A stretch of DNA of 64,000 bases from Streptomyces sp. DG2A-72 (GCF_030499575.1 NZ_JASTLC010000001.1:1178001-1242000), one strand, 5' to 3'; numbered from the stretch's first letter, positions 16,939 to 28,760 are shown. Numbers and translations: made by a program. The notes: a model not told the origin generated them from the sequence alone.

Positions 16939-19560
16939 ATGTCTTCAGAAGCCGGGCTGCCCCGCAGGACCGTCCTCACAGCCGCCCTTGGCGCCGCGTC
17001 CCTTGCCGGGACCTTCGCCGCCTCCGCTCCCGCCCGGGCCGCCGAGCGCTCCGGCGCGGCAGCGGACGCCCCCGCCGCGGACCTCCCCGCCGCAGCCGCT
17101 CACTGGACCTTCGACGAGGGCTCCGGGACCTCCGCCGCCGACTCTTCGGGCAACGCTCGCACCGCGGTCCTCCAGGGCGCGGCCACCTGGGACACCGGCA
17201 AGGTCGGCGCCCACTGCCTGAGCCTCACGGCAGGCGGCAACGCCGCGGCGTCCGGGCCGGCCCTCGACACCTCCAAGGCATTCTCGGTGGCCGCGTGGGT
17301 CAACCTCGCTCAGGCGGGCGGCTACCAGACCGCCGTCAGCATCGACGGCCAGGTCGTCAGCTCCTTCTACCTGGGGCTGCGCGACGACACCGGCACCTTC
17401 GCCTTCGCCCGGCTGAACGGGGACGCCACCGGAAACGCCGCCGTGGCGGCCGCCGCCTCTGCCCCCGCCATCGGCGTCTGGACCCATCTGGTCGGCGTCA
17501 GCGACCCCTCAGCCGGCGTCAACCGCCTCTACGTCAACGGCGTGCTGGAAGGGGAAACCGCCTACACGGCAGGCTGGGCCGGCAGCGGCGACACCGCCAT
17601 CGGCCGCGCCCTCTACGGCGGCGGGCACGTCGACCAGTGGCACGGCCTGATCGACGACGTGTGGATGTTCCCGTCCGTCCTCACCTCCGACCAGGTCGCG
17701 GCGCTGGCCGGGGTGCCGGTGGAGACCACGACACCGCTGCTGAGCGTGGACGTCGCCAACCCCGCGCACGCCGTGTCCCCCATCCTTCCCGGCCTGATGT
17801 TCGAGGACATCAACCACTCGGGCGAGGGAGGTATCTACGCCGAACTGGTGCAGAACCGCTCGATGATGGCCAGCGACACCGCGCCGGTCCACTGGTCCGC
17901 CGTCGGTGGGACGTCTCTCGCGCTCGACACCGCCACTCCACTCAACGACGCGCTCAAGCGTTCCCTCAAGGTCGTGCTGCCGGGCAGCACCGGGGCCGGA
18001 AACCGGGCCGGGGTGGCCAATGACGGCTTCTGGGGAATACCGGTGCGGCCCCGAACCACGTACACCGCCCGGCTGTTCGCCAAGGCATCACGCCGGATCG
18101 GGCCCCTCACGGTGACCATCGAGTCGGCGGACGGCGCGACGGTGTACGCGTCCGCACAGGTGCCCCACGTCGGCACCGCGTTCCCCGGCCGTCCTTTCGA
18201 GCTCACCCTGCGCACCGGTCCGGGCACCCCCGTGGTCGGTGACGCGAAACTGACCGTCACCACCGCCGACGCCGCCGCCGCGGGCGAGACCCTCTGGCTC
18301 CAGCACGTCTCCCTCTTCCCGCCCACCTACAACAGCCGTCCCAACGGACTGCGCATCGACCTGATGGAGAAACTGGTCGCTCTGAAGCCGAAGTTCCTGC
18401 GCTTCCCCGGCGGGAACTTCGTCGAGGGCAACACGATTGCCACTCGGTTCGACTGGAAGAAGACCATCGGTCCAGTTTGGGAGCGCCCTGGCCACATGGA
18501 CGACGCCTGGGGCTACTGGTCGACGGACGGGCTCGGAGTGCTGGAATACCTGGAATGGGTCGAGGACATGGACGCCCAGCCGGTCCTCGCCGTCTTCGCC
18601 GGCTACTCGCTGAAGGGCGAACACGTGACCGGCGACGCACTCAAGCCATACGTCCAGGACGCACTCGACGAGATCGAATACGTCACCGGCCCGGTGACCA
18701 GCACCTGGGGCGCGAAGCGGGCCGCCGACGGACATCCGCAGCCGTTCCCACTCGAGTTCGTGGAGATCGGCAACGAGGACTTCTTCGACCGCTCCGGATC
18801 GTACGAGGAGCGGTATGCGGCCTTCCACGACGCGATCAGGGCGAAGTACCCGAAACTGAAGCTGATCGCCACGACGCCGGTGACGAGTCGCGAGCCGGAC
18901 CTGATCGACGAGCACTACTACCTCGCGCCGTCCGCCGCTCAGGCCGCCACCCACAAGTACGACAGCCGAGACCGCAACTCGACGAAGGTCTTCGTCGGGG
19001 AATGGGCCGCGCAGGAGGGCCGTCCCACACCCGACCTCAACGCCGCGCTGGGCGACGCCGCATGGCTGGCCGGGCTGATCCGCAACTCCGACCAGGTCCT
19101 CATGGAGTGTTACGCGCCGCTCTTCTCCCACGTCAAGAACAACGTCTGGGCGACCAACCTGATCGCCTATGACAACCTCACGAGCTACGCCTCTCCCAGC
19201 TACTGGGCGCAGCACATGCTGACGAGCAGGCTGGGCAGCACGGTGCTGCCGGCCACCGCCCGTGCGCTGCCGGCCGTCGCCACCGTCGCCACCCGCTCCG
19301 GGAGCCGCCTCTACCTCGCGGTCGTCAACTACGGGACGGAGAAGGTGAATGTGCCGGTCGAACTGAAGGGGCTGGCCAGGGGGGTCGAGAGGAACGCCAC
19401 CGCCACCGTCCTGACCGGAGCCTCACGTACCACCACCAACACGCTGACCGAACCCACCACTGTGGTGCCCAGGACCAGCACCGTCATCAGCGCCGCGGCT
19501 TCCTTCACCAGCACACTGCCGCCGCTCTCCGTCACCGTCCTGGAACTCACCCTGACCTGA
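16939..19560 (+). CDS. secreted alpha-L-arabinofuranosidase GH51 with N-terminal LamG domain
   Basis: An 873-residue protein with a Tat-type leader (LPRRTVLTAALGAASLAG, residues ~7-24), a LamG/concanavalin-like jellyroll at ~50-250 (WTFDEGSG, then GVWTHLVGVSD and DVWMFPSVLTSDQVAAL), and a GH51 catalytic module from ~265 to the end. FLRFPGGNF is the GH51 core. Acid/base Glu lies in EIGNEDFF and the nucleophile Glu in VFVGEWAA. C-terminal beta-sandwich text (LYLAVVNYG...VPVELKGL) closes the module. It acts outside the cell on arabinoxylan or arabinan side chains. AAGGAA precedes ATG. Its 3' end is overlapped by the run-off frame of the opposite, decayed esterase. Confidence 0.94.
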   Translation: MSSEAGLPRRTVLTAALGAASLAGTFAASAPARAAERSGAAADAPAADLPAAAAHWTFDEGSGTSAADSSGNARTAVLQGAATWDTGKVGAHCLSLTAGGNAAASGPALDTSKAFSVAAWVNLAQAGGYQTAVSIDGQVVSSFYLGLRDDTGTFAFARLNGDATGNAAVAAAASAPAIGVWTHLVGVSDPSAGVNRLYVNGVLEGETAYTAGWAGSGDTAIGRALYGGGHVDQWHGLIDDVWMFPSVLTSDQVAALAGVPVETTTPLLSVDVANPAHAVSPILPGLMFEDINHSGEGGIYAELVQNRSMMASDTAPVHWSAVGGTSLALDTATPLNDALKRSLKVVLPGSTGAGNRAGVANDGFWGIPVRPRTTYTARLFAKASRRIGPLTVTIESADGATVYASAQVPHVGTAFPGRPFELTLRTGPGTPVVGDAKLTVTTADAAAAGETLWLQHVSLFPPTYNSRPNGLRIDLMEKLVALKPKFLRFPGGNFVEGNTIATRFDWKKTIGPVWERPGHMDDAWGYWSTDGLGVLEYLEWVEDMDAQPVLAVFAGYSLKGEHVTGDALKPYVQDALDEIEYVTGPVTSTWGAKRAADGHPQPFPLEFVEIGNEDFFDRSGSYEERYAAFHDAIRAKYPKLKLIATTPVTSREPDLIDEHYYLAPSAAQAATHKYDSRDRNSTKVFVGEWAAQEGRPTPDLNAALGDAAWLAGLIRNSDQVLMECYAPLFSHVKNNVWATNLIAYDNLTSYASPSYWAQHMLTSRLGSTVLPATARALPAVATVATRSGSRLYLAVVNYGTEKVNVPVELKGLARGVERNATATVLTGASRTTTNTLTEPTTVVPRTSTVISAAASFTSTLPPLSVTVLELTLT

Positions 19561-19577
19561 TACGCCACTGGCGGCAA

Positions 19578-20765
19578 CGCGAACGCGGCCCATTGGACCG
19601 GGTATCCGGCACGGCAGCCCGAGTAGGTGGTGGTGATGTGCGTTCGGCTGCCCGGCGCGGGCTCGCGCGGGCTCTGGGAGGTGCAGCCGTTGTTGCTGAC
19701 GAATTTGTCGCGCAGGGACCGTCCTTGCGCGATGTTGAGGACGGAGTCGCTGATGCCGTGGATTCCGAAGTAGGCGATGGGCTGGGTGCCGCCGCTGCAC
19801 CCGCTGATCTGAGCGCCGGAGATGACCGCGACGGCCCTGAAGGCGTTCGCCCGGCTGCATGCGAGTGCGTAGCTCATTCCGCCGCCCCAGCTGAATCCCG
19901 TGGCGAAGCGCTGTGCCGGGTTGACACAGAGGCCGCCCTCGATGCGCCGGATCATGTCGTCGACGAAGGTGATGTCCTCACCGCCCGAATCGGCCCAGCC
20001 GTTGCCGAGGCCCTGGGGGGCGACGAGGATCGCGCCGTTGTTCGACTGTTCCTGTTGGCCGTAGTAGGACCAGGCGTTTTCGCTCGTGCCACCCGAGGCG
20101 ACGTCGCCGGCGGTTCCGCCCCGCCAGTGGAACGCGAAGATCAGCCGGTAGGGGTGGCTGTTGTCGTAGTTGGCGGGAACCCTGAGGATGAAGCTGCGGC
20201 TCTTGCCGCCGCTCTGAATCGTGTGCGTACCGCTCGCCAGAGTCGGGGCGCTGCCGCATCCCCGCCGCCACCGGACGACAGCTTGACCATCTGCCATTGC
20301 TGGTTGGCGCCGCCCCAGCCGGAGTACTGGACGACGTTGCCGCCGTCGGCGGTGGAGGCGCCCTGCACCTCCACCGCCTTGCTGCTGGTGCGGTTGATCA
20401 GCCGGACGTGGCCCGCGTCGGAGTCGGCCAGACGGAACCTTGCCCGAATGCCGGGCCTTGAGGCGGTAGAAACCCCCGCCGGAGTCCACGAACTGCCACT
20501 GCTGGTTGGCTCCGTCATGGCGCGCCCACTGGCTGACCCGCGCGCCGTCGGCGGTGGACGTGCCAGAGACGTCCAGCGCCTTGCCGCTGTTGCGATTGAC
20601 CAGGACGTACCAGGCATTGGTGTCCACCGTCGCCGCCTCAGCGGGCGCCGGATTCACCGCGGCGAGCATGCCGATCGCGAGGGTCGCCGCCACCACGGCG
20701 GCGACCCGGGACCATCAGCGACGTCTGCGTGGAGGGGCGGGGGAAGCCGCACCGTAGGTCTTCAT
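19578..20765 (-). pseudogene. CE1 feruloyl/acetyl-xylan esterase with N-terminal trefoil, decayed
   Basis: ATG 20765 has GAAAGGG upstream and encodes MKTYGAAS...PPRRRR, then an in-frame TGA at 20715-20717 inside the signal peptide, before VAAVVAATLAIGML. A ricin-type trefoil follows but lacks its second repeat: after RHSGK (near 20445) about 27 codons are gone and the frame shifts, with FRLADSDAGHVRLINR in another frame. A second shift near 20265 restores the frame for the esterase core (CGSAPTLASGTHTIQSGGK, GFSWGGGMSYALACSR with the catalytic Ser). The sequence stops matching at VQWAAF, so the catalytic-His segment DEGHIA of the paralogue at 51185-52480 is absent. The frame runs on to 19329, antisense to GH51. 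It is almost certainly non-functional. Confidence 0.85.
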
Positions 20766-20796
20766 CGACTCACCCTTTCGTTTGTGGCAGGTCCCA

Positions 20797-22371
<1,575 letters not shown>

Positions 22372-22581
22372 TCAACCGGCACGGACGGCACCCCGGCCGG
22401 CCGCCGGGTGACCTACGGCGGGTGGCGGCGGTGTTTCGACACAGGCATGGGGGTACCTCCATCGCGGCTCAGCCGGGGGACCGCCACGCGGCGTCGCGCA
22501 CCTCTCCAACTGCGCGAAGAGCCAGGATGCGCTGGTGCGAGCCTCACCGGAACGAAACGGGGGTGGCGCAGGTGCTTTGGT

Positions 22582-22650
22582 GCGCGGATCTGCCGTGCAG
22601 CTGTGCGCGAATCTGCCGTGCAGCTGTGCGCGAATCTGCCGTGCGGCACA
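22582..22650. repeat. three tandem copies of a 23-base unit
   Basis: Units at 22582-22604, 22605-22627 and 22628-22650 read GCGCGRATCTGCCGTGCAGC with the tail TGT. The third copy diverges at its last five bases. They lie in the xlnA-GH62 gap (22228-23072), which has no coding likeness. Confidence 0.9.
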
Positions 22651-22718
22651 GATTGCTCATGGCGACGTGGTTCGATATCTCGAACTGCGGCCGCTTTCTC
22701 AGACAGGGATGATTGAGG

Positions 22719-22740
22719 TATTGACGATGGATCGTCAATA
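22719..22740. promoter_or_regulatory. long inverted repeat in the xlnA-GH62 gap
   Basis: Arms TATTGACGAT (22719-22728) and ATCGTCAATA (22731-22740) match perfectly around a two-base centre GG. The site is A/T-rich against a G/C-rich background and sits between the two divergent genes. It has the form of a strong dimer operator. Confidence 0.65.
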
Positions 22741-22751
22741 CTCCCGCACAA

Positions 22752-22780
22752 GAAGTTTCGGTTCCTCGCCCGAAACTTTC
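22752..22780. promoter_or_regulatory. GAAGTTTCG and CGAAACTTTC boxes
   Basis: GAAGTTTCG (22752-22760) and CGAAACTTTC (22771-22780) face each other. Boxes of the CGAAA/TTTCG type are reported in front of several Streptomyces xylanase genes, where they are needed for substrate and glucose control. Here they sit between xlnA and the GH62 gene and could serve either. Confidence 0.6.
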
Positions 22781-22980
22781 CGGAGTCCCGGCGAGCCGGA
22801 AGGCGAACCCCCGGCGCCGCCGTCGGCGGATGCCGTAGGGCCGGGGCCGGGGCGGTTCCGGTCGACGCGACAGCTTGCCAAGCCCAAAGGGGAGCCGCTG
22901 TTTGTGGACAGATCGGCGACAGGCCTTGACCGGAGAGCCCCACATTCCTAGCTTGTGGCGTCACAGCATCCGGGAATTCT

Positions 22981-22993
22981 TCGAAACATTCGA
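22981..22993. promoter_or_regulatory. TCGAAACATTCGA motif before GH62 gene
   Basis: An interrupted palindrome TCGAA-ACA-TTCGA, 80 bases before the GH62 start. The exact reverse complement, TCGAATGTTTCGA, occurs at 54387-54399 before the GH10/GH6 chimera. Confidence 0.55.
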
Positions 22994-23072
22994 GATTTTC
23001 CCTGCCTCCGGCACGTCCGCTCCACGGTTCATCGGGCTCACCTCACCCCGCCCCTCAAAGGAGTGCCCTCTG

Positions 23073-24545
23073 ATGCGGTTTCGCCACCCGTCCCCGGTCC
23101 GCCCAAGACGCTTACTCGCCGTCCTCGCGCCCTTACTGCCCGTGGCCACCTTCCTCGGTGCCCAGCCCGCCAGCGCGGCGGCCGTCGACCCCAACGCCTC
23201 ATATGTGCTGGTCAACCGCAACAGCGGGAAGGCCCTGGACGTCTACAACCTGGCGACCAACGACGGCGCCCGCATCACCCAATGGACCAGGAACGATCAG
23301 ACCCAGCAGCAGTGGCAGTTCGTCGACTCCGGCGGCGGCTACTACCGCATCAAGTCCCGCCACTCCGGCAAGGTGCTGGACGTCCACAACTTCTCCACGG
23401 CCAACGGCGGCTCGATCGTCCAGTGGGCCGACCTGAATGGCACCAACCAGCAGTTCCGGCTGGCCGACAGCTCGGATGGCTACGTGAGGCTCATCGCGCG
23501 CCACAGCAACAAGGCCCTCGAAGTACAAGGCGGCTCCACCGCCGACAACGCGAACATCGTCCAGTACGACGACTGGGGCGGCACCAACCAGCAGTGGCAG
23601 CTCGTCAAGGTCGGCAGCGGCAATCCCGGCCAGTGCGATCTTCCGTCGACATACCGCTGGACATCGACGGGCGCGCTGGCGCAGCCCAGGGCTGGGTGGG
23701 CCTCGCTCAAGGACTTCACCGTCGCCCCCTACAACGGCAAGCACCTCGTCTATGCGACGACACACGGCGCGGGACAGGGAACGGGCTGGGGTTCGATGAA
23801 CTTCGGCCTGTTCACCAACTGGCCGGAGATGGCCTCGGCCAGCCAGAACACGATGCCGAATTCCACCGTCGCGCCCACGCTCTTCTACTTCGCGCCGAAG
23901 AACATCTGGGTGCTCGCCTACCAGTGGGGTCGGACCGCGTTCGCCTACCGGACGTCGAGCGACCCCACCAACCCGAATGGCTGGTCATCGGAGCAGGCGC
24001 TCTTCTCCGGAAGCCTCCCCGACTCCGGAACAGGGCCCATCGACCAGACGCTCATCGCTGACGGCACGAACATGTACCTGTTCTTCGCCGGTGACAACGG
24101 CAAGATCTACCGGGCCAGCATGCCGATCGGGAACTTCCCGGGAAGTTTCGGCTCGACCTACACAACGATCATGAGCGATACGAGGGACAACCTGTTCGAA
24201 GCCCCGCAGGTCTACAAGCTCCAGGGCCAGAACCGCTACCTCATGATCGTCGAAGCGATCGGCAGGCAGGGCCGCTACTTCCGCTCGTTCACGGCCACCA
24301 CTCTGAACGGCTCATGGACGCCCCAGGCCGCGACCGAGGCCAACCCCTTCGCCGGCAAGGCCAACAGCGGCGCCACCTGGACCAACGACATCAGCCACGG
24401 CGAACTGATCCGCACCAGTGCCGATCAGACCTTCACCGTCGATCCCTGCAACCTGCAGTTCCTCTACCAGGGACGCGACCCCAACTCCGGCGGCGACTAC
24501 GGCCAATGGCCCTACCGTCCGGGTCTGCTGACACTGCGGCGCTGA
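23073..24545 (+). CDS. secreted arabinoxylan arabinofuranohydrolase GH62 with N-terminal CBM13-type trefoil
   Basis: A 490-residue protein. It has a Sec signal ending QPASAAA (~35), a ricin-type trefoil at ~36-175 (three repeats: [27 protein letters not shown], each ending in a Q-Q-W/F motif), then a GH62 five-bladed propeller at ~185-490. GH62 text includes [28 protein letters not shown]-like [16 protein letters not shown] and [12 protein letters not shown], which carries the acidic active-site residue. ATG 23073 is preceded by AAAGGAG. It removes arabinose from arabinoxylan outside the cell and works with the divergent xylanase. The trefoil is nearly the same as in the CE2 esterase and the decayed CE1 esterase of this window. 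Confidence 0.95.
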   Translation: MRFRHPSPVRPRRLLAVLAPLLPVATFLGAQPASAAAVDPNASYVLVNRNSGKALDVYNLATNDGARITQWTRNDQTQQQWQFVDSGGGYYRIKSRHSGKVLDVHNFSTANGGSIVQWADLNGTNQQFRLADSSDGYVRLIARHSNKALEVQGGSTADNANIVQYDDWGGTNQQWQLVKVGSGNPGQCDLPSTYRWTSTGALAQPRAGWASLKDFTVAPYNGKHLVYATTHGAGQGTGWGSMNFGLFTNWPEMASASQNTMPNSTVAPTLFYFAPKNIWVLAYQWGRTAFAYRTSSDPTNPNGWSSEQALFSGSLPDSGTGPIDQTLIADGTNMYLFFAGDNGKIYRASMPIGNFPGSFGSTYTTIMSDTRDNLFEAPQVYKLQGQNRYLMIVEAIGRQGRYFRSFTATTLNGSWTPQAATEANPFAGKANSGATWTNDISHGELIRTSADQTFTVDPCNLQFLYQGRDPNSGGDYGQWPYRPGLLTLRR

Positions 24546-24560
24546 CGGCGTGACACGGGT

Positions 24561-24581
24561 CCGGCTCCGGTATGGAGCCGG
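24561..24581. terminator. hairpin after GH62 gene
   Basis: CCGGCTCC (24561-24568) pairs with GGAGCCGG (24574-24581) around a five-base loop, 15 bases after the stop. No T-run is present, as is common in Streptomyces. Confidence 0.6.
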
Positions 24582-24719
24582 CGCGGCTGGCTCGGCGCAA
24601 GGCCGAGCCCGCCCGGGTCACGCGAGAACGTCAGCGCTCATACGGCGCCGGAGCGCGGGGTCGGGCAACGCTCACCAGCCCGAGGCCATCCCGCAACGCG
24701 ATGCCGCCGCCGGTGGCGG

Positions 24720-24825
24720 ACCGGCCAGGCTCCGGTGATGTGGGTGAACATCGCCTCGGCCGCACCGCTCGGGTCGTGGGCGGCGATGCGCTCGTACACG
24801 CGGCGATGGCCGCGATTGGACGCGA
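24720..24825 (-). pseudogene. remnant of a FadR-type (FCD domain) regulator
   Basis: About 33 codons on the minus strand read NRGHRRVYERIAAHDPSGAA followed by EAMFTHITGAW, the last helices of an FCD ligand-binding domain from GntR-family regulators. No helix-turn-helix or other domain part is found nearby, so only a small C-terminal scrap remains. It lies in the 829-base stretch between the GH62 gene and the protease (24546-25374) with another gene scrap. Confidence 0.6.
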
Positions 24826-24981
24826 CGCACATGGCTGAGAACCTCGACCCGGGCGAGAAGCAACAACCCGTCGCCTTCAGCCGGCAGCCTGCGGACGCAC
24901 AACTCACTCCCCGTCTCGCCAAGGCACAGCGGTACTGACGTCGCGGGTGGGATCGAGCCATGGAGGAGTGATGGGCAACTG

Positions 24982-25090
24982 GTGGTTGTGGGAGCGGACG
25001 GCTCGTCGTCGAGTCTCGCCGCGGTGGAGACGGCCGCCAGGAAGGCCCGGCGACATCGTGCGGAACTGCGCTTGGTGTACGCCCTCCAGC
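24982..25090 (+). pseudogene. remnant of a universal stress protein
   Basis: Codons from GTG 24982 read VVVGADGSSSSLAAVETAAR, then KARRHRAELRLVYALQR. This is the first strand and helix of a UspA domain (VGxDGSxxSxxAxxxA). The rest of the domain, including the G-x2-G-x9-GS ATP motif, is missing. Sequence after it up to 25374 has no recognisable gene. I see only the protease leader region there. Confidence 0.6.
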
Positions 25091-25374
25091 GGAAAGGGCC
25101 TCCTGGTCAGGGACATCCGCAACGCACGACAGGCGTGTGATTCAAGTGACGCTATTTGACTAGAGGTTGAGGAAAAAGAAGGAGCTTGACTCTCCCGCGG
25201 GGCCTGACATCGACTGGGGTCATTGGCTGACCACTCGTCAGTTGAAGACGTTTCGGTTTGTCTCCGCCCTCTCACCTCCACCGATGTGCGAGCGCGTCGC
25301 TGAGAACCGAACGCGTCCCACGCGCGTGATAGCGGAGAACGCATTGGCATGCACACAAAGGCGGGGGAACGCGA

Positions 25375-28300
25375 GTGGGATCCACAGTACGCGCGAGAAC
25401 GGCGGCACTTGCCGCCTTGACGGCCGGGGCGCTGCTCACGGCGGCGGTGTCGGCCGACGGCCTGCCGGCGCAAGGCGTTGGTGCCGCCGCGCATGAGGGG
25501 CCGAAGCCACCGGCGGCCGTCACGCTGGTCACCGGTGACCGCGTGGACGTCGGCTCCGACGGCCAGGTCGTTCGGCTTGTGCGCGGCAAGGGCCGCGAGG
25601 AGATCGGCTTCTCGGTGCGGCGCGAGGCCGGCCACACGTACGTCGTCCCGCAGGACGCCCTGCGCCTGGTCGCCGACGGCGTGCTCGACCGGCAGCTCTT
25701 CGACGTCGCGCAGCTGGTCCGGGACGGGTACGGCGACGCGCACCGCACCACGCTGCCGCTGATCGTCGGCTACCGGCAAGACGGCGCCGGAACAAGGGAC
25801 TTCACCGGCGGCGGCGACCCGTTCGCGGGCGTGGTCGTCCGGGAGCGCCGTGCGCTGCCCGCGGTCGACGGCGAGGCCTTCGAGGCACCCAAGGCCGGTG
25901 CCCCTGCCCTGTGGGCGGCAGTCACAGGCCGCTCTTCGGCCCGTACGTCAGGAGGTAGGGCCGCCCCCGCGCGGCCCGTCGCCCATGTCTGGCTGGACGC
26001 GAAGGTCCGGGGCACCCTGGCCGAGAGCGTGCCGCAGATCGGTGCGCCCGCCATGTGGGAGTCGGGCTACACCGGCAAGGGCATCAAGGTGGCGGTCCTG
26101 GACTCCGGCGTGGACGAGACCCACCCGGACCTCGCGGGCGTCGAGATGGCGCAGAAGAACTTCAGCGACTCCCCCGACGTCAAGGACCGCTTCGGGCACG
26201 GAACGCACGTGGCCTCCATCCTCGCCGGAAGCGGTGCGAGGTCCGGTGGCCGCTACACGGGCGTGGCGCCCGGTGTGAAGCTGCTCGACGGCAAGGTTCT
26301 GGACGACAACAACCTGGGATCCACCTCGGACATCGTCGCCGGCATGCAATGGGCCGTCGACCAGGGCGCGAAGATCGTCAACATGAGTCTGGGCTCCCCC
26401 GACACCCCGGGCGTCGACCCGAAGGAGGCGGCCGTCGCCCGGCTCTCCGACAAGGCCCTGTTCGTGGTGGCGGCGGGCAACTCGGGCGACGGGCCCCGCA
26501 CGGTCTGGTCGCCCGGCAGCGCCCCCGCGGCGATCACCGTCGGCGCCGTGGACAAGCAGGGACAGATCGCTGGCTTCTCCAGCCGCGGCCCGAACCTCGA
26601 CGGCACGCCGAAGCCGGACCTCACCGGCCCCGGCATGGACATCACCGCCGCTCTGACCACGCAGAGCGAGCTGCCCCCGAGTGAGGATTACGTGCCGCTC
26701 TCCGGCACGTCGATGGCCACCCCGCACGTCGCGGGCGCCGCCGCCCTGGTGCTCCAGCAGCACCCGGACTGGAGCGGAGCCCGGCTGAAGGCGCTGCTGA
26801 CCGGTTCGGCCAAGCCCAACCCGCTGCTGAACGCCCATCAGCAGGGCGCGGGGGGGGTGGACCTGGCGCGCGCCGCCACGGCCTCGGTCGTCTCCGAGCC
26901 CGGCTCCCTCGGCTTCGGCACGCACGCCTGGCCGCACGCCGACGACAAGCCGGCCTCCAAGACCCTCACTTACCGCAACTACGGCAGCCGGGCCGTCACC
27001 CTGCGGCTGAGCGTCTCCGGGACGGACCCGGCGGGCCGCCCGGCCCCGGACGGCATGTTCACCGTCAAGGACGCCCAGCTCACCGTTCCGGCCGGAGGCA
27101 CCGCGAAAACCACCGTCACCGCCGACCCCCGCAAGGGCACCGTCGACGGCGTCTTCGGCGGCAGCGTGCTGGCGTCGGGAGACGGCCAGGAGGTGCGCAC
27201 CGGTCTGGTGGTCGACCGGGAGGTGGAGTCGTACGACGTCAGGGTGCGGCACATCGACGCCGACGGGGCGGCCCCGGGCACCTACGCGACGACGATCACC
27301 CCCATCGGCGGGCTCGGCGACCGCGTGGAGCTCGCGTACAGCGCGAACGGCACGGTGGTCCAACGGCTGCCCAAGGGCTCGTACCAGCTGGAGAGCCTGG
27401 TCTTCGCCAGGGACAACGAGCTGGGCTTCTTCGTCCAGCCGGTTTTGAACGTGACCGGGAACGTCACGGTCACCCTCGACTCCCGCAAGGCGAAGCCTTT
27501 CGCTGTGAAGGCTCCGGATCCGGCCGCGAAGCTCGTCACCTCCACCGTCGGGTATGACGACGAGGCCGCGGACGTGTCCAACACCTGGTCCAGCAGCGGC
27601 GTGCCGCCGATGCGCACCGCTGCCCTCGGCCCGGCGTCCGACACGATGCGTGCCCAGTTCATCGGGGTGTGGAAGAACCCCGGCGCGGCCGGCAAGAACG
27701 TCGACTACCGGTTCGCTTTCAACCGCGAGGGCAGCTTCTTCACCGGCCTGACCCGCACCGTCACCCGGGCCGAGGTCGCCGAGGTGAAGCTCGGCTTCGG
27801 CGCCTCCGCCACCGGAGCCAAGGGCCAGGTCCACATCACGCCGATGGACGAGCGCGGGAGGACCGTCGGCACACAGGAACCGTTGGAGCAGAAGCTGCCG
27901 CAGGCCACCACGCATTACCTCAGCGCGGCCGGCGTGCGATGGTCCTGGACCGCCACGCAGCTCAACGCCCGCGGCGAGGAGCGCATGCAGTACACGAAGG
28001 AGTGGGTGGCCTACCGACCGGGCTCCAGCCACACACTGAGGTTCAACACCGGCGTGGTCGGACCCGATCTGGCGGCGGGGAGCCCGGAGCAGCAGGGCGC
28101 CGAGCGGACCGGCGACCACATCAGCGCCAAGGTCCCGCTGTTCAACGACGGTAGCGGCAACCCGGGGTCCTCGATCGTCACCGGCGGCTTCGCCCGGCTG
28201 GAATCCGGCGGCCGGGTCCTCGCCGAGGGCTCGCCCACGGACTGGGTGGACGCCGAGGTTCCCGCCGCCTCCGCCGCGTACCGCCTGACGGTCGAGGCGA

Positions 28301-28716
28301 GCCGCTCCGCCGAGGACACGTCCACCAGCACGAAGGTGGCAGGGGTGTGGACGTTCACCTCGGCCCGCCCGGCGTCGGACCGCACGACCAGGCTGCCGCT
28401 GTCGACGGTGCGGCTCGCGCCGAAGCTGAGCCTGCGCGGTACGGCTCCGGCGGGCAGCACACTCACGGTGCCGCTGAAGCTGAGCGGCGCGGCAGCCGCG
28501 GCCGGGCAGGTCGCCGCGCTGACCGTGAATGTCTCCTACGACGGCGGCCGGACCTGGAAGCCCCTCACCGTGACGACCGACGCGAGGGGCGCGCGCTCGG
28601 TGAGCGTGAAGCACCCGGCGACCGCCAAGGCCGTGTCCTTCCGGGTGGACCTGAAGGACACGGGGGGCAACACCGTACGCGAGACGATCACGAACGCTTA
28701 CCGGCTCACTCCGTGA
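25375..28716 (+). CDS. large secreted subtilisin-like serine protease (S8)
   Basis: A 1113-residue protein starting at GTG 25375. It has a Sec signal (AALAALTAGALLTAAVSA, ~10-27), a pro-region to ~200 (VTLVTGDRVDVGSDGQVVRL is typical of Streptomyces S8 proteases), and a catalytic domain at ~225-500. The triad is Asp243 in VAVLDSGVD, His275 in FGHGTHVAS and Ser446 in GTSMATPHVAGAA. A long C-terminal region of ~600 residues looks like repeated beta-sandwich domains (SLGFGTHAWPHADDKPASK onward) without a cell-wall anchor. It should be released and digest extracellular protein. Its neighbours are gene scraps, so context gives no partner. Confidence 0.93.
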   Translation: MGSTVRARTAALAALTAGALLTAAVSADGLPAQGVGAAAHEGPKPPAAVTLVTGDRVDVGSDGQVVRLVRGKGREEIGFSVRREAGHTYVVPQDALRLVADGVLDRQLFDVAQLVRDGYGDAHRTTLPLIVGYRQDGAGTRDFTGGGDPFAGVVVRERRALPAVDGEAFEAPKAGAPALWAAVTGRSSARTSGGRAAPARPVAHVWLDAKVRGTLAESVPQIGAPAMWESGYTGKGIKVAVLDSGVDETHPDLAGVEMAQKNFSDSPDVKDRFGHGTHVASILAGSGARSGGRYTGVAPGVKLLDGKVLDDNNLGSTSDIVAGMQWAVDQGAKIVNMSLGSPDTPGVDPKEAAVARLSDKALFVVAAGNSGDGPRTVWSPGSAPAAITVGAVDKQGQIAGFSSRGPNLDGTPKPDLTGPGMDITAALTTQSELPPSEDYVPLSGTSMATPHVAGAAALVLQQHPDWSGARLKALLTGSAKPNPLLNAHQQGAGGVDLARAATASVVSEPGSLGFGTHAWPHADDKPASKTLTYRNYGSRAVTLRLSVSGTDPAGRPAPDGMFTVKDAQLTVPAGGTAKTTVTADPRKGTVDGVFGGSVLASGDGQEVRTGLVVDREVESYDVRVRHIDADGAAPGTYATTITPIGGLGDRVELAYSANGTVVQRLPKGSYQLESLVFARDNELGFFVQPVLNVTGNVTVTLDSRKAKPFAVKAPDPAAKLVTSTVGYDDEAADVSNTWSSSGVPPMRTAALGPASDTMRAQFIGVWKNPGAAGKNVDYRFAFNREGSFFTGLTRTVTRAEVAEVKLGFGASATGAKGQVHITPMDERGRTVGTQEPLEQKLPQATTHYLSAAGVRWSWTATQLNARGEERMQYTKEWVAYRPGSSHTLRFNTGVVGPDLAAGSPEQQGAERTGDHISAKVPLFNDGSGNPGSSIVTGGFARLESGGRVLAEGSPTDWVDAEVPAASAAYRLTVEASRSAEDTSTSTKVAGVWTFTSARPASDRTTRLPLSTVRLAPKLSLRGTAPAGSTLTVPLKLSGAAAAAGQVAALTVNVSYDGGRTWKPLTVTTDARGARSVSVKHPATAKAVSFRVDLKDTGGNTVRETITNAYRLTP

Positions 28717-28760
28717 GGTGACCCCGAGACGGTGACCGTCACCCGGCGCCGGTGAACCCT

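Noticed and set aside
22582..22650. Repeat array considered as a CRISPR
   Set aside because: The 23-base units are directly adjacent without spacers and no cas gene is present.
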